Shown here piece after piece: positions 1-6,462 of a stretch of 7,602 nucleotides of DNA (positions within the stretch are counted from its first letter, which is position 1; each line of letters opens with the position of its first letter). Made by a program: the position numbers and the translations under genes. The notes beneath the pieces are model-generated. The model was not told the DNA's origin. It did no database searches and was given only the letters and a program-made list of their open reading frames with translations. This stretch comes from Thermoleophilia bacterium (GTDB lineage Bacteria; Actinomycetota; Thermoleophilia; Gaiellales; Gaiellaceae), in the NCBI GenBank assembly GCA_025934335.1, contig JAICYG010000130.1, positions 1 through 7,602 of the forward strand, read 5' to 3'.

Positions 1-215
1 AGGGGCCGCCGAAGCGGCAGCGCTTCACCGTCAGCTTCTACCTGACGGCGATGCTCTTCATCCTCTTCGACATCGAGATCGTCTTCCTGTACCCGCTGGC
101 GGTGATCCTCCACGAGCTCGCGTGGTTCGGGTTCTTCGAGTTCCTGACGTTCCTGATCGTGCTGCTCGTCGCATACGTCTACATCTGGCGCAAGGGCGCG
201 CTCGAATGGCGCTAG
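1..215 (+). CDS. nuoA: NADH-quinone oxidoreductase subunit A (NuoA), 3' end only
   Basis: This is the C-terminal 70 residues of NuoA, a small membrane subunit of complex I with three transmembrane helices, next to NuoH, NuoJ and the quinone-site loops. The gene runs in from the left edge; the first full codon starts at base 3 and the TAG stop is 213-215. The fragment holds the second and third helices. Helix two has the family signature around FDIEIVFLYPLA, with the conserved acidic pair Asp and Glu at fragment residues 23 and 25, which correspond to the acidic residues studied in E. coli NuoA. The third helix (about 45-62) ends in the typical WRKGALEW tail. The last 10 bases overlap nuoB. 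The N-terminal helix and the operon promoter lie outside the window. Identification is firm from these motifs and from the gene order. Confidence 0.95.
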   Translation, partial: GPPKRQRFTVSFYLTAMLFILFDIEIVFLYPLAVILHELAWFGFFEFLTFLIVLLVAYVYIWRKGALEWR

Positions 216-781
216 ACAAGCCGCTCCGCGCCTACGGGCTCCAGTCGGAGCGGCTGCTGATGCCGTCGAAGGCGTCGGCCTTCGAGCAGGAGGTGGCCGA
301 TCTCGAGCAGAAGGTCGGCCTGACGACGCTCGCGAAGGCGGTCGCCTGGGCGCAGACGAACTCGATGTGGCCGGACACGTTCGGGCTCGCCTGCTGCGCG
401 ATCGAGATGATGTCGATCGTCGGCGCGCGCTACGACATCGCGCGCTTCGGAATGGAGCCGGTCCGCGGCTCGCCGCGCCAGGCCGACCTGCTGATCGTCT
501 CCGGCCGGGTCGCGCACAAGATGGCGGCGCCCCTGCGCCAGATCTACGACCAGATGCTGGAGCCGAAGTGGGTGATCGCCATGGGCGCCTGCGCGAGCTC
601 CGGCGGCATGTTCAACAACTACGCGATCGTGCAGTCGGTCGACAAGATCGTTCCGGTGGACATGTACGTCCCCGGGTGCCCGCCTCGACCCGAGCAGCTG
701 ATGGAAGGGATCATCCGCCTGCACGAGGCGGTCAGGGCCGGCGTGCCGCCCGCCTACGAGCTGCGGAGCGTCGCCTCATGA
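206..781 (+). CDS. nuoB: NADH-quinone oxidoreductase subunit B (NuoB), cluster N2 subunit
   Basis: NuoB carries the terminal [4Fe-4S] cluster N2, which passes electrons to quinone at the interface with NuoD and NuoH. The 191-residue product has all four ligands: the adjacent pair C63-C64 in LACCAIEMM, C129 in GACASSGG and C158 in YVPGCPPRPEQ. The conserved RGSPRQAD stretch (residues 88-95) and VDKIVPVDMYVPGCPP are also present. The chosen ATG (206) gives a normal-length protein, has AAGGG at 192-196 at suitable spacing, and overlaps the nuoA stop by 10 bases. The frame stays open upstream to 122, but that would run deep into nuoA and add residues with no family likeness. An internal ATG at 260 would also retain every ligand and is a weaker alternative. 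The protein is cytoplasmic and membrane-associated through the complex. Confidence 0.97.
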   Translation: MALDKPLRAYGLQSERLLMPSKASAFEQEVADLEQKVGLTTLAKAVAWAQTNSMWPDTFGLACCAIEMMSIVGARYDIARFGMEPVRGSPRQADLLIVSGRVAHKMAAPLRQIYDQMLEPKWVIAMGACASSGGMFNNYAIVQSVDKIVPVDMYVPGCPPRPEQLMEGIIRLHEAVRAGVPPAYELRSVAS

Positions 782-1326
782 GCGAATTCGACTCCCTTCC
801 CGGCTACGTCGAGGAGCGCATCCGGGTGGCGGAGACGACGGTCGTCGTCGAGCCGGGGGAGCTCGTCGAGGCGGCCACCGTCCTGCGCGACGAGCACGGC
901 TTCAACTTCCTCGCCGACGTCACCGCCGTCGACTACCTCGGCTGGGGGCACGCGGACGTCTCGGGCTACATCGGCACACCGTCCGGCCGCGACATCAACG
1001 CTCCGATGACGCAGGGCTACCAGGTGGTCCCGCTCGCAAAGCCGAAGCGCTTCGCCATGAACTACCACCTGCTCTCGATCTCGGAGCGCCCGCGGCGCCT
1101 CCGCCTGCAAACGTGGCTCGACGAGGGCGAGCCGGTGCCGACGGTCATCCCGGTCTGGCCGACCGCCGACTGGCACGAGCGCGAGGCGTTCGACCTGATG
1201 GGCATCGCGATCGACGGTCACCCGGACCTGAAGCGGATCCTCCTCGACGACGACTGGGACGGGCACCCGCTCCGCAAGGACTATCCGCTCGGCGGCGAGC
1301 CGGTGCGGTTCTCGGGCGAGGAATGA
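778..1326 (+). CDS. nuoC: NADH-quinone oxidoreductase subunit C (NuoC, 30 kDa subunit)
   Basis: NuoC is a structural subunit of the hydrophilic arm that packs against NuoD and NuoI; it binds no cofactor. The 182-residue product shows the 30-kDa-subunit signature at residues 132-141 (WHEREAFDLM) followed by GI, then GHPDLKRILL (148-156) and the near-C-terminal GHPLRKDYPLGGEPVRF (162-178), so the conserved C-terminal half is intact. The ATG overlaps the nuoB TGA as ATGA, and GGAG at 765-768 is a reasonable ribosome binding site. Residues about 55-90, between VDYLGWG and RFAMNYHLLSI, form an extra Gly/Pro-containing segment longer than the short loop I know from most NuoC proteins. It is a stand-alone gene, not a NuoCD fusion. 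Confidence 0.96.
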   Translation: MSEFDSLPGYVEERIRVAETTVVVEPGELVEAATVLRDEHGFNFLADVTAVDYLGWGHADVSGYIGTPSGRDINAPMTQGYQVVPLAKPKRFAMNYHLLSISERPRRLRLQTWLDEGEPVPTVIPVWPTADWHEREAFDLMGIAIDGHPDLKRILLDDDWDGHPLRKDYPLGGEPVRFSGEE

Positions 1327-2612
1327 CGGCGACCGCAGCCCCACGCAGCCTCACGTCGCGACGGCCGATCTACGAGGGGACCCGCGTCCCGCAGCCGACC
1401 CCGACGTTGCTCGTCACGCCGCCCGACCTTGCGGCAACCGGCGACGTGATGACGGTGAACTTCGGCCCGAACCACCCGTCGACGCACGGCGTGCTCCGCC
1501 TCGTCGTCGACCTCTACGGCGAGGACGTGACCGGCCTCGAAGCGGTGATCGGCTACCTGCACACCGGCTTCGAGAAGAACATGGAGCAGAAGACGTGGTG
1601 GAAGTGCATCACGTATCCCGAGCGCATCGACTACGTCTCCTTCCAGAACAACGAGTACGTCTTCGTCGGCGCCGTCGAGAAGCTGCTCGACCTCGAGATC
1701 CCGCCGAAGGCGAGCTGGATGCGCACGCTCCTCTGCGAGCTGAACCGCATCCACAGCCACCTCGTCTGGCTCGGCACGTCGGCGCTCGAGCTGGGCGCGA
1801 TCTCGATGTTCTGGTACGCGTTCCGCGAGCGCGAGCAGATCCTCGACCTGTTCGAGCTCGTCGCCGGCTACCGCATGCACACGCGGTACTTCCAGGTGGG
1901 CGGGCTCGCCGAGGACATCCCGCGCGGCTTCTACCCGGAGTGCCGCAAGTTCTGCGACTGGATGCCACGCGCGATCGACGACTACGAGACGCTGCTCACA
2001 CGCAACAAGATCTGGCTCGAGCGCACGGAGCACATCGGGCTGCTGTCGGCCGAGGATGCGATCGCGCTCGGGCAGTCGGGGCCGGTACTGCGCGCATCCG
2101 GCGTCGACTGGGACCTGCGCAAGGTGGAGCCGTACCTCTCGTACCACCAGGTCGACTTCCGCGTCCCGGTCTACCAGGACGGCGACGTGTACTCGCGCTA
2201 CCGCATCCACATGGACGAGATGCGCGAGTCGGTGCGCATCGTCGAGCAGTGCCTCGACCGGCTCGAGCACATGGAGGGCGAGCCCTGGATCGCCGACGAC
2301 CGCAAGGTGGTGCTGCCGCCCCGGCACGAGCTCCACACCTCGATGGAGTCGCTGATCCACCACTTCAAGATCGTCACGGAGGGGTTCCGCGTGCCGGAGG
2401 GGGAGGTCTACTACGCGATCGAGTCTCCGCGCGGCGAGCTCGGCTGCTACATCTGCTCGGACGGCGGCCCGAAGCCGTGGCGTGTCAAGTTCCGTGCGCC
2501 GTCGTTCGTCGCGCTCGAGGCGACGGCGACGTGCATGAAGGACGCGCTGATCGCCGACATGATCGCGATCGTCGGCTCGCTCGACACCGTCATGGGCGAG
2601 GTCGACCGGTGA
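1323..2612 (+). CDS. nuoD: NADH-quinone oxidoreductase subunit D (NuoD, 49 kDa subunit)
   Basis: NuoD forms most of the quinone-headgroup pocket together with NuoB. The 429-residue product is complete. It carries GPNHPSTHGVLRL (residues 48-60), whose H55 matches the quinone-binding His38 of Thermus Nqo4, and Y104 in RIDYVS, which matches Tyr87 there. GYLHTGFEKNME (77-88), the RIHSHLVWLGTSALELGA block (142-159), SYHQVDFRVPVY (273-284) and ESPRGELGCY (367-376) follow, and it ends in the usual D-x-V-M-G-E-V-D-R tail. The family descends from the large subunit of [NiFe] hydrogenase but lacks metal-ligand cysteines in the hydrogenase positions. The start ATG overlaps the nuoC stop as ATGA, although the GAGGA at 1318-1322 is too close to be an ideal ribosome binding site, so initiation is probably coupled. 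This start gives a Pro/Thr-rich leader of about 40 residues; an ATG at 1449 (M43) is a possible but less well placed alternative. Confidence 0.97.
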   Translation: MTATAAPRSLTSRRPIYEGTRVPQPTPTLLVTPPDLAATGDVMTVNFGPNHPSTHGVLRLVVDLYGEDVTGLEAVIGYLHTGFEKNMEQKTWWKCITYPERIDYVSFQNNEYVFVGAVEKLLDLEIPPKASWMRTLLCELNRIHSHLVWLGTSALELGAISMFWYAFREREQILDLFELVAGYRMHTRYFQVGGLAEDIPRGFYPECRKFCDWMPRAIDDYETLLTRNKIWLERTEHIGLLSAEDAIALGQSGPVLRASGVDWDLRKVEPYLSYHQVDFRVPVYQDGDVYSRYRIHMDEMRESVRIVEQCLDRLEHMEGEPWIADDRKVVLPPRHELHTSMESLIHHFKIVTEGFRVPEGEVYYAIESPRGELGCYICSDGGPKPWRVKFRAPSFVALEATATCMKDALIADMIAIVGSLDTVMGEVDR

Positions 2613-3079
2613 CGGAGACGCTGTACGAGCGGATCCAGGAGGAGCGCGCGAAGTACCCGCCCGACTCGCGCAGCGCGGTCATGCCGGCGCTCCGGCTCGC
2701 CCAGGACGAGTACGGCTGGCTCTCGCCGGAGGCGCTGCGCGAGGTCGCGGACGCGCTCGAGGTGACGCCCGCGTTCTGCAAGTCGATCGCGTCCTTCTAC
2801 GACCAGTTCCACCTGGCACCGGTCGGCGAGCACCTGGTCGAGGTGTGCACGAACGTCTCGTGCGCCGTCGTCGGGGCGCAGCAGGTCGTGGAGGCGTTCG
2901 AGCGCGAGCTCGGCTGCCGCGCGGGCGAGACGAGCCCCGACGGCAGGGCGACGCTGCGCACGGTCGAGTGCCTCGGCGGCTGCGGGTGGGCCACCATCGT
3001 CTCGCTCGACCACCATTACCGGACACACGTGAAGCCGGAGGACGTCCCCGGCATCGTGGAGGAGCTCCGTGGCGAGTAG
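2609..3079 (+). CDS. nuoE: NADH-quinone oxidoreductase subunit E (NuoE, 24 kDa subunit)
   Basis: NuoE carries the [2Fe-2S] cluster N1a beside the FMN of NuoF and lies off the main electron path. The product is 156 residues, a normal length. The N-terminal helical bundle is followed by the thioredoxin-like domain. The ligands are C80 and C85 in CTNVSC, then C121 and C125 in CLGGC, matching the C-x4-C and C-x3-C spacing of the family. Residues after the second pair read GWAT, where many homologues have a G-x-A-P type sequence. The start is GTG, overlapping the nuoD TGA as GTGA, with GAGG at 2598-2601 seven bases upstream. No earlier start makes sense because the frame upstream lies inside nuoD. 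The 3' end overlaps nuoF by 11 bases. Confidence 0.96.
   Translation: MTETLYERIQEERAKYPPDSRSAVMPALRLAQDEYGWLSPEALREVADALEVTPAFCKSIASFYDQFHLAPVGEHLVEVCTNVSCAVVGAQQVVEAFERELGCRAGETSPDGRATLRTVECLGGCGWATIVSLDHHYRTHVKPEDVPGIVEELRGE
3058..3064 (+). promoter_or_regulatory. Ribosome binding site that fixes the nuoF GTG start
   Basis: GGAGGAG lies inside the end of nuoE. Its GGAGG core ends six bases before the GTG at 3069, which is good Shine-Dalgarno spacing. It supports this GTG rather than a later start. Confidence 0.75.
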
Positions 3080-4403
3080 CGGGATCGACGAGATCGTCCT
3101 CGCGAACGCGACTACCGACCTCGCGGAATACGAGGCGGCCGGCGGCTACCAGGCACTCGCGAAAGCGCGGACGATGACGACGGCCGAGCTGACCGAGGAG
3201 CTGATGGCGTCGGAGCTCCGGGGCCGCGGCGGTGCGTTCTTCCCGACCGGCCGCAAGTGGTCGTTCGTCCCGTCCAAGGAGCAGCTGCCGAAGCCGCACT
3301 ACCTCGTCGTCAACGCCGACGAGTCCGAGCCGGGAAGCTTCAAGGACAACGAGATCCTCTCGCGCGTCCCGCACCGGTTCATCGAGGGCTGCCTGATCAC
3401 CGCCCGCACCGTCGAGTGCAGCAACGTCTTCGTCTACATCCGCGGCGAGTACTCCGGCCCGTACGAGATCCTCGTGGGCGCGCTCGAGGAGCTGCGCGAC
3501 CGTCCCGACATCCGTGGCGACGTGACGATCGTCGTCCATCGCGGCGCCGGCGCCTACATCTGCGGCGAGGAGACGGCGCTGCTCGAGTCGCTCGAGGGGG
3601 AGCGCGGCCAGCCGCGGTCGAAGCCGCCGTTCCCGGCCATCTCCGGGCTCTACGCGGCGCCGACCGTCGTCAACAACGTCGAGACGATCGCCACCGTCGC
3701 ACCCGTCATCGCGATGGGCGGCGCCGAGTACGCGAAGCTCGGCGTGCCGAACACCCGCGGCACGCGTGTCGTCTCGATCTCGGGCAACGTCGCGAACGGC
3801 GGCAACTACGAGATCGAGGCCGGCATGTCGCTGCGCGACATGATCTACGGGCTCGGCGGCGGCATTCCCGGCGGGCGCGAGCTGAAAGCGGTGGTGCCGG
3901 GCGGATCGTCGACCGTGATCCTGACGAGGGACGAGATCGACGTCGGCTACGACTTCGACTCGCTCGGAGCGCTTCGGACGGCGATGGGCTCTGCCGGAGT
4001 GATCGTGCTCGACGACCGCTGCTGCATCGTGCAGCTCGGCATCCGGTTCGCCGAGTTCTACGAGCACGAGTCGTGCGGCAAGTGCACCCCCTGCCGGGAG
4101 GGTACCCGCTGGCTGACGGCGATCCTGCGCAAGCTCGAAGACGGGCGCGCCTCGCAGGCCGATCTCGACCTCGTGCTCGACGTCTGCGATCGCATCAACG
4201 GCAAGTGCCTGTGCCCGCTCGGCGACTCCGACGCGATCATCGTCGCGAGCTACGTCGCCAAGTTCCGCGAGGAGTTCCAGGCGCACATCGACCAGGGCGG
4301 CTGCCCGTACGGCGGCTCGTCGTCGCTCGACCACGTCCTCGCGCCGGTCGCGATGCACGCGCATTCGCCCGCAGAGAACGTGCTGGAGGCTGCGCGTGGC
4401 TGA
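3069..4403 (+). CDS. nuoF: NADH-quinone oxidoreductase subunit F (NuoF), NADH- and FMN-binding subunit
   Basis: NuoF oxidises NADH: it binds NADH and FMN and passes electrons through [4Fe-4S] cluster N3. The 444-residue product is the usual length. Visible landmarks are the flavin-binding glycine-rich loop at 52-61 (GRGGAFFPTG), VNADESEPGSFKDNEIL (81-97), GAGAYICGEETALLESLEG (159-177), PPFPAISGLY (186-195) and VNNVETIA (201-208). The N3 ligands C336, C339 and C342 are in ESCGKCTPCREGT, with the fourth, C382, in CPLGD. One deviation stands out: residue 57 is Phe where the family normally has Gly (GRGGAGFPTG). Translation starts at GTG, with strong GGAGG spacing, and overlaps nuoE by 11 bases. 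A short Gly/Ser/His-containing tail follows the N3 domain. Identification is firm; whether F57 affects flavin binding is unknown. Confidence 0.97.
   Translation: MASSGIDEIVLANATTDLAEYEAAGGYQALAKARTMTTAELTEELMASELRGRGGAFFPTGRKWSFVPSKEQLPKPHYLVVNADESEPGSFKDNEILSRVPHRFIEGCLITARTVECSNVFVYIRGEYSGPYEILVGALEELRDRPDIRGDVTIVVHRGAGAYICGEETALLESLEGERGQPRSKPPFPAISGLYAAPTVVNNVETIATVAPVIAMGGAEYAKLGVPNTRGTRVVSISGNVANGGNYEIEAGMSLRDMIYGLGGGIPGGRELKAVVPGGSSTVILTRDEIDVGYDFDSLGALRTAMGSAGVIVLDDRCCIVQLGIRFAEFYEHESCGKCTPCREGTRWLTAILRKLEDGRASQADLDLVLDVCDRINGKCLCPLGDSDAIIVASYVAKFREEFQAHIDQGGCPYGGSSSLDHVLAPVAMHAHSPAENVLEAARG
4385..4389 (+). promoter_or_regulatory. Ribosome binding site for the nuoG GTG start
   Basis: GGAGG lies within the last codons of nuoF, six bases before the GTG at 4396. 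It decides the start of nuoG, which has no ATG near its N-terminus. Confidence 0.72.
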
Positions 4404-6462
4404 GCTCGTCACTGTCACGATCGACGAGCGCACGGTCGAGGTCGCAAAGGGCACCGGGATGATCGAGACGGCGGCCGCGGCGGGCATCGAGATCCCCGTC
4501 TTCTGCTACGAGCCGCGTCTCGGCCCGCCCGTCGGCGCCTGCCGCATGTGCCTCGTCGAGGTCGAGGGAATGCCGAAGCTGCAGGCCGGCTGCACGTTGA
4601 CGGCGCAGGACGGGATGGTCGTGAAGACCGCGCGCACCTCGGGGCTCTCGGCGCAGGGCCAGAACGCAACGCTCGAGTTCCTGCTCCTGAACCACCCGCT
4701 CGACTGCCCGGTCTGCGACAAGGGCGGCGAGTGCCCGCTCCAGGACCTGACCTTCCGCTACGGCCCCGGCAACACCCGCATGACCTTCCCGAAGCGGACG
4801 TTCGAGAAGCCCATCCCGATCTCGCCGCTGATCGCGCTCGACCGCGAGCGCTGCATCCTCTGCTACCGCTGCACGCGCTTCAGCGAGAACGTGGCGGAGG
4901 ACGGGCAGCTCGTCGCCGTCAACCGCGGCGCGCAGTCGATCATCACCACCTTCGAAAACGAGCCGTACCGCGCGCCCTTCTCCGGCAACGTCACCGAGGT
5001 CTGCCCCGTCGGCGCGCTCACCACGACGCAGTACCGCTTCGAAGCACGCCCCTGGGAGATCCAGAACGTCCCAACCGTCTGCGGCCTCTGCCCCGTCGGC
5101 TGCAACATCTCTGCAACGACGCGCGAGGGGAAGGTGAAGCGGGTCCTGTCGCGCAACCACCCCGAGGTCGACGAGGGTTGGTTGTGCGACAAGGGGCGCT
5201 TCGCCTACACGCACTTGCACGCGCGCGACCGCATCACGGCGCCGGTCGTCAAGGCAGGGCCGCGCCGCTTCGAGCAGGTCTCGTGGGACGACGCGCTCGA
5301 CGCCGCCGAGCGGCTGCTGCGCACCGGCGGCGCCGCAACCGTGACGGCGCTCTCGGGCAGCGAGTCGGTGGAGGAGGCGTACGCGCTCGCGCGGCTCCTC
5401 CGCGAAGGGCTCGGCGCGAACGCCGCCGTCCTGCCCGAGAGCGTCCCCGACAACCTCGACGCCTACCGTGCGCCGCTCTCGGCGCTGCGCAGCGCGAAGA
5501 CGATCGCCGTCGTCTGCGACGAGCCCGTCGTCGAGCGCGCACCCGTCGTCGACCTCTGGCTGCGCGCCGCCCGCAGGGCCGGCGCGACAATCGTCTACGG
5601 CGCGCCCGAGGGAGCGGTCGACGCGCTCGTCACGGACCACGACGGCCCCACCTTCGGCGCGCAGAGCGTCTACTTCCTGCCGCGCACGCCGAACGGCCGC
5701 GGCGTCGCGGACGCGTGGAGCGCCGCCGGCGACGGCGAACCGAGCGACGAGCGTCCGCGGCTCCTCGTCATCTCCGGGGACGAGGCCGCGACCGACCCGT
5801 CCGTGCGCGCGCTCGCCGACGACGCCGAGTTCGTGCTCGGGATCGGGATGTTCGAGGACAGCTTCCGCGGCATCGCCGACCTTGTCCTGCCGGGCACGGG
5901 CTACCTCGAGCGCGACGGCACCACGGTCAACCTCGAGGGGCGGCTGCAGCGCCAGCGGCGCGCGGTCGTGGCGCCGGTCCCCGACGTGCTGGCGTGGATC
6001 GCGAAGCTCGCGGAGCGCTTCGGCGTCGAGCTCTCGCCGCACACCCCGGTCGTGTTCGACGAGGTTGCCGCCCGGTGCTTCGGGGGAATCACGTTCGCGG
6101 CTGTCGGTGAGCGCGCGACGCTGCCGGCGCCGGTGGAAAGGGTGTCAGACACCTTGAAGGTGTCAGACACGGGCGAGACCGGCCCGGGCCTGCGCCTCGT
6201 CGCCTACCGGCCGCTCTTCTCCGGCGCCGCGGTCGAGCGTGTGCCCGAGCTGCAGTTCCAGAAGCCGGACGCCGAGGTGCAGCTGTCGCCCGACGACGCG
6301 AGGGCGCGCGGCATCCGGAACGGCGCGACCGTCACCGTCTCGTCGAACGGCACGAGTCTCCAGCTGCGCGCGCTCATCGCCCGCGACCTGCGCACCGGGG
6401 TCGTGCGCATTCCGCGCGACCACGCAGGCGACCTCCACGCCACGGTCGAGGTGACGCCGTGA
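4396..6462 (+). CDS. nuoG: NADH-quinone oxidoreductase subunit G (NuoG, 75 kDa subunit)
   Basis: NuoG is the main iron-sulfur wire of the peripheral arm. In the 688-residue product the N-terminal ferredoxin domain binds [2Fe-2S] N1b through C37, C49, C52 and C66. Cluster N5 is given by H100, C104, C107 and C113 (HPLDCPVC then GGEC). Cluster N4 is given by C153, C156, C159 and C203. A further set, C229, C232, C236 and C264, matches the N7 site found in some bacteria such as E. coli and Thermus. From about 220 the protein is a degenerate molybdopterin-oxidoreductase-like domain; ERDGTTVNLEGR (505-516) is recognisable, and no molybdenum-ligand residue is apparent. A small C-terminal domain resembling the molybdopterin-dinucleotide-binding fold follows (about 600-688). 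The length is short compared with Thermus (about 780) or E. coli (about 900). The linker at 583-594 contains a DNA-repeat-encoded insertion. GTG start; overlaps nuoF by 8 bases and nuoH by 4. Confidence 0.96.
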   Translation: MAELVTVTIDERTVEVAKGTGMIETAAAAGIEIPVFCYEPRLGPPVGACRMCLVEVEGMPKLQAGCTLTAQDGMVVKTARTSGLSAQGQNATLEFLLLNHPLDCPVCDKGGECPLQDLTFRYGPGNTRMTFPKRTFEKPIPISPLIALDRERCILCYRCTRFSENVAEDGQLVAVNRGAQSIITTFENEPYRAPFSGNVTEVCPVGALTTTQYRFEARPWEIQNVPTVCGLCPVGCNISATTREGKVKRVLSRNHPEVDEGWLCDKGRFAYTHLHARDRITAPVVKAGPRRFEQVSWDDALDAAERLLRTGGAATVTALSGSESVEEAYALARLLREGLGANAAVLPESVPDNLDAYRAPLSALRSAKTIAVVCDEPVVERAPVVDLWLRAARRAGATIVYGAPEGAVDALVTDHDGPTFGAQSVYFLPRTPNGRGVADAWSAAGDGEPSDERPRLLVISGDEAATDPSVRALADDAEFVLGIGMFEDSFRGIADLVLPGTGYLERDGTTVNLEGRLQRQRRAVVAPVPDVLAWIAKLAERFGVELSPHTPVVFDEVAARCFGGITFAAVGERATLPAPVERVSDTLKVSDTGETGPGLRLVAYRPLFSGAAVERVPELQFQKPDAEVQLSPDDARARGIRNGATVTVSSNGTSLQLRALIARDLRTGVVRIPRDHAGDLHATVEVTP
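6139..6171 (+). repeat. Tandem palindromic repeat inserted in frame in nuoG
   Basis: Two direct copies of GGTGTCAGACAC start at 6141 and 6159, exactly 18 bases (six codons) apart. Each copy is itself a palindrome, GTGTC-A-GACAC. The joining bases CCTTGAAGG are also self-complementary apart from the central G, so 6142-6170 folds as one inverted repeat with 14-base arms, mismatched only at the A centres and the central G. In nuoG it is read as VSDTLK-VSDTGE (residues 583-594), at the boundary between the molybdopterin-like domain and the small C-terminal domain. Its two serine codons are TCA; the other 27 serines of nuoG use TCG, TCC, TCT, AGC or AGT. I see no other copy in the window. It is probably a short dispersed palindromic element, but its family is not established here. 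Confidence 0.8.

Noticed and set aside
122..205. An upstream extension of nuoB
   Set aside because: The 28 extra residues are Arg/Val/Leu-rich, overlap the NuoA coding frame, and resemble no NuoB N-terminus; the ATG at 206 has a ribosome binding site and normal length.
2679..4487. A 602-codon open frame on the minus strand across nuoE and nuoF
   Set aside because: It is antisense to two fully supported genes, is Arg/Asp/Val/His-rich with no recognisable domain, and is the normal result of strong G/C third-position bias.
4237..6042. A 601-codon open frame on the minus strand across nuoG
   Set aside because: It is antisense to the conserved iron-sulfur coding sequence and has low-complexity composition, so it is a shadow of high GC content.
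4548..6110. A 520-codon + strand open frame inside nuoG in another frame
   Set aside because: It is extremely Arg/Ala/Pro-rich with no motif and fully overlaps the real frame.
6142..6170. The inverted repeat as an intrinsic transcription terminator
   Set aside because: It lies inside nuoG, is followed by GC-rich coding sequence rather than a T-run, and downstream nuo genes need read-through.
6139..6171. The repeat as a CRISPR array or insertion-sequence end
   Set aside because: There are only two 12-base copies with a six-base gap, no spacers, no transposase and no target-site duplication visible.
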